From Chamaecyparis obtusa (Eukaryota > Streptophyta > Pinopsida > Cupressales > Cupressaceae): a stretch of DNA of 64,000 nt. Under the pieces are notes generated by a model. That model saw only the letters and a list, made by a program, of their open reading frames with translations, searched no databases and was not told where the DNA came from. Every line of letters begins with the position of its first letter. Position 1 is the stretch's first letter. Of this stretch, positions 61,890-64,000 are shown piece after piece. Position numbers and translations under genes: made by a program. Location: the NCBI GenBank assembly GCA_027943335.1, contig BSBK01002161.1:2580001-2644000 (forward strand). The letters are read 5' to 3'.

Positions 61890-64000
61890 TTAAAATTCAT
61901 AATTTGAAATAATACTTATAATGTTAAACAGGGTATAGACATCCATCAAAACATAAAAAGGGGGATTTTATCACATCTTTTAGTGCAAGTGTCTTGGGGC
62001 ATGGTAGACATGTATCTTAAATGTGGAAGATTTTTTTAAAAAAATTACTTATGGATCTGTTATTTTCATTTGCACCATTATACATAGGTATAAATAGTCA
62101 CTCCTTTGTTGTTCTGATATAATAGAAAATCCAGAATTAATGGGTGTTGATTTTCTACTAAACGTCTAAGTTCATGATTGTTATTTGATGAGTTTAGTTG
62201 TATATTCCTTTTTTTTTAATATTGAATTTTGTTGTTATAGCTGATTTCTTCATAATTTTATAAAAAGTCAGATAGAATTCAAATATTCAGGTATTCAGTT
62301 AAAAAATTAAGTTATCCTTTAGTTTATTAAAAATTAGATTTATAACTAATTAATTATTAAAAAATTATAAATTTTTGTATGTGATTGGATTACTATTTTT
62401 TAATTAAATTGTTTTTTATGTGAAAATAGCATCAATATTTTCCTTGCCACTTGTCTAAAGTGATATTTGAAAGATGACCATGCCATATTCAAGCTCATGT
62501 AAGGTTCTTCAAGACCAACCTTTCTCTATGGTTTGGGTTGAGTGGTTTCATTATTTTCTTATTAGACTTTGGTTTATGACTGCCAATTTATTATCATATT
62601 TGGTTTTTTTTTATATATTTATATATTGTCTCTTAGTTTTTTTTATCAAGTAAATATAATTTTTTAGATTTGTATGTAATAATGAATAAAATTAAAATTC
62701 TATTCTAAAAATATAATAAATTGCACATAAAAAAAAAATGTTATAGCTTAAATATTAAGTAAAGGATGAGCTTGACCTTGAGTTCTAATCTTAAGGATTC
62801 TTTTTTTCTTTCTTTCTCGATTATCTATTTTTTGTTTCTATCCATTGGATCACATGGCTTTTTCAACAAATATTTTTATAAAAAAACTACACATAAAAGA
62901 AGATATATACAAAATAGAACTCTTATTAATGAAGCTATTGTAACTTAACAAAGTGAATGCTCCATCTAGAGGCTACCTCCTCAAAGTAGCATTATGAAGA
63001 TGATAAAGAATTTTATTTCTCTTGTTTTGTAAAAATTTTTTGTTCAATATATCTTATCTTGTAGGTTCATGTCACAAGCCATATAAAAGCTCTTTCTAGG
63101 GCAATGCCTATTGTAGTTTTATTTATTTAGGGCCATTTATACATCCACCATATACTCTCATATGTCTTTATAAGGATCTTTGTGGTTAGAATTCAATTAT
63201 AAATATAGTTGAACTAAATCTATTACTCGTGATTTTACTAAAAAAATTCCCCTTGCAATTATTTTTTGTTCTTTCAAGTTAGAAACCCAATAATGAAAAT
63301 TTTCAAATATCCTAATAGATTTGTGCTTCTCGACTAAGATAAATTTCTCATTAAAAATACAATAAAATGAAAAATATTTTAGCTCTAATATTTAGGTCCA
63401 TTGGAGCCTTCCTATACAATAGGAACCAATAGGAACATATAGTCTTAAAGGCTCACTCTCATAACTTTATCACCAAATCAACCAACTAACCTCAAATATA
63501 AACAAAGAAAATAATCTTCCACTACTATAACAAGTTCGTAGTATCCCAATTCTAGGGCGACCATCCTTCTCCACTTAAATAGTGATTTCTTTTAAATTTG
63601 GTAGGAGCCTAACTAGTTAGTAAGCATTTTAAGTCTGATATGTTCATGCCCCTAAAAAAATAAATTCAGAGCAGATATATTTTGTCCTTTTACTTCTGGC
63701 TAGACTTTGTGTGGATAAGGCTTTATTTTAAATCCAACAGAGGCATTTATGTGGATAAGGACTTGCTTTGTCCTTTTACTTTTGCCTTGACTTGTTCTCT
63801 GAAAGCTATCAGGACTTGGGGGCAAGGGTTTTTTAAATCCTGTTTCAGTTTTAGTTTGTACAAAATTGCCTAAATTGACTAAAATGCATATGTTGATTGT
63901 CAATCCTTTATTTTTCTTCACAACTAATCTCTAATGCAGACACTTCTTATTTTTCTATAGTAGAAGGCTTTTCCAGCCATCTCTTACCCGTAACAGCTCT
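61890..64000. other. No recognisable gene; short degenerate tandem repeat near 63680-63810
   Basis: Mostly AT-rich. TTTGTCCTTTTACTT occurs twice (about 63680 and 63768), each with a nearby GTGGATAAGG, a decayed tandem unit of about 85 bp. A TATA-like ATAAATAG lies at about 62092. No frame with a family motif. Confidence 0.4.

Overview
The window reads as a non-genic stretch of a large plant nuclear genome, possibly a gymnosperm, though I cannot name the species. I found no intact host gene, rRNA gene, tRNA gene or CRISPR array. Almost everything recognisable is a retroelement with premature stops and frameshifts. Where long terminal repeats (LTRs) were compared, the differences look mostly like C-to-T and G-to-A transitions. 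The letters A-E and a-g used below are local names.

Layout, left: the window opens inside a minus-strand Copia element (remains of gag, primer-binding site and part of a 5' LTR, about 1-1150). Element A follows (1156-8195, minus), a complete but decayed Copia element with 1310-bp LTRs and several polypurine tracts, a Sirevirus-like trait. A DUF4283 pseudogene at about 9100 is cut by a 23-kb nested block and resumes in frame at 32806. The block is element B (Copia, plus, 9590-32800, perfect 5-bp target-site duplication TAATC). B itself was hit twice: in its reverse transcriptase by element C (14655-18488, a Ty3/gypsy derivative with gag and protease only), and in its 3' LTR by element D (20375-31954, an Athila-like gypsy element on the minus strand, perfect duplication TGGAT, with extra open frames after integrase).

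Layout, right: from 33 kb the DNA is AT-rich with long AT microsatellites, LINE 3' remains (35.5-37.2, 45.5-45.9, 60.5-61.0 kb) and a set of short LINE-type retroposons without reverse transcriptase. These are copies f (33.9-34.5 kb), d (50.5-51.9 kb) and g (53.6-54.3 kb), which encode a coiled-coil tail, a 3'-end fragment e (61.4-61.9 kb), and a DUF4283 retrocopy (48.07-49.65 kb) with a perfect 18-bp duplication. That retrocopy landed in a Cassandra-like short LTR element whose LTR carries a 5S-rRNA-like promoter (47.76-49.87 kb). Two larger pseudogenes, b (42.05-43.71 kb) and c (59.56-60.48 kb), share a domain with the extra 3' frame of element D. Pseudogene c is interrupted by element E, an LTR pair of about 1.57 kb around a 1-kb non-coding interior (55379-59558).

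The features do not form a pathway. The two observations most worth following are (1) a domain shared between an Athila-like 3' frame and free-standing repeated pseudogenes, and (2) a family of retroposons apparently moved in trans by a LINE, judged by target-site duplications and similar 3' ends.
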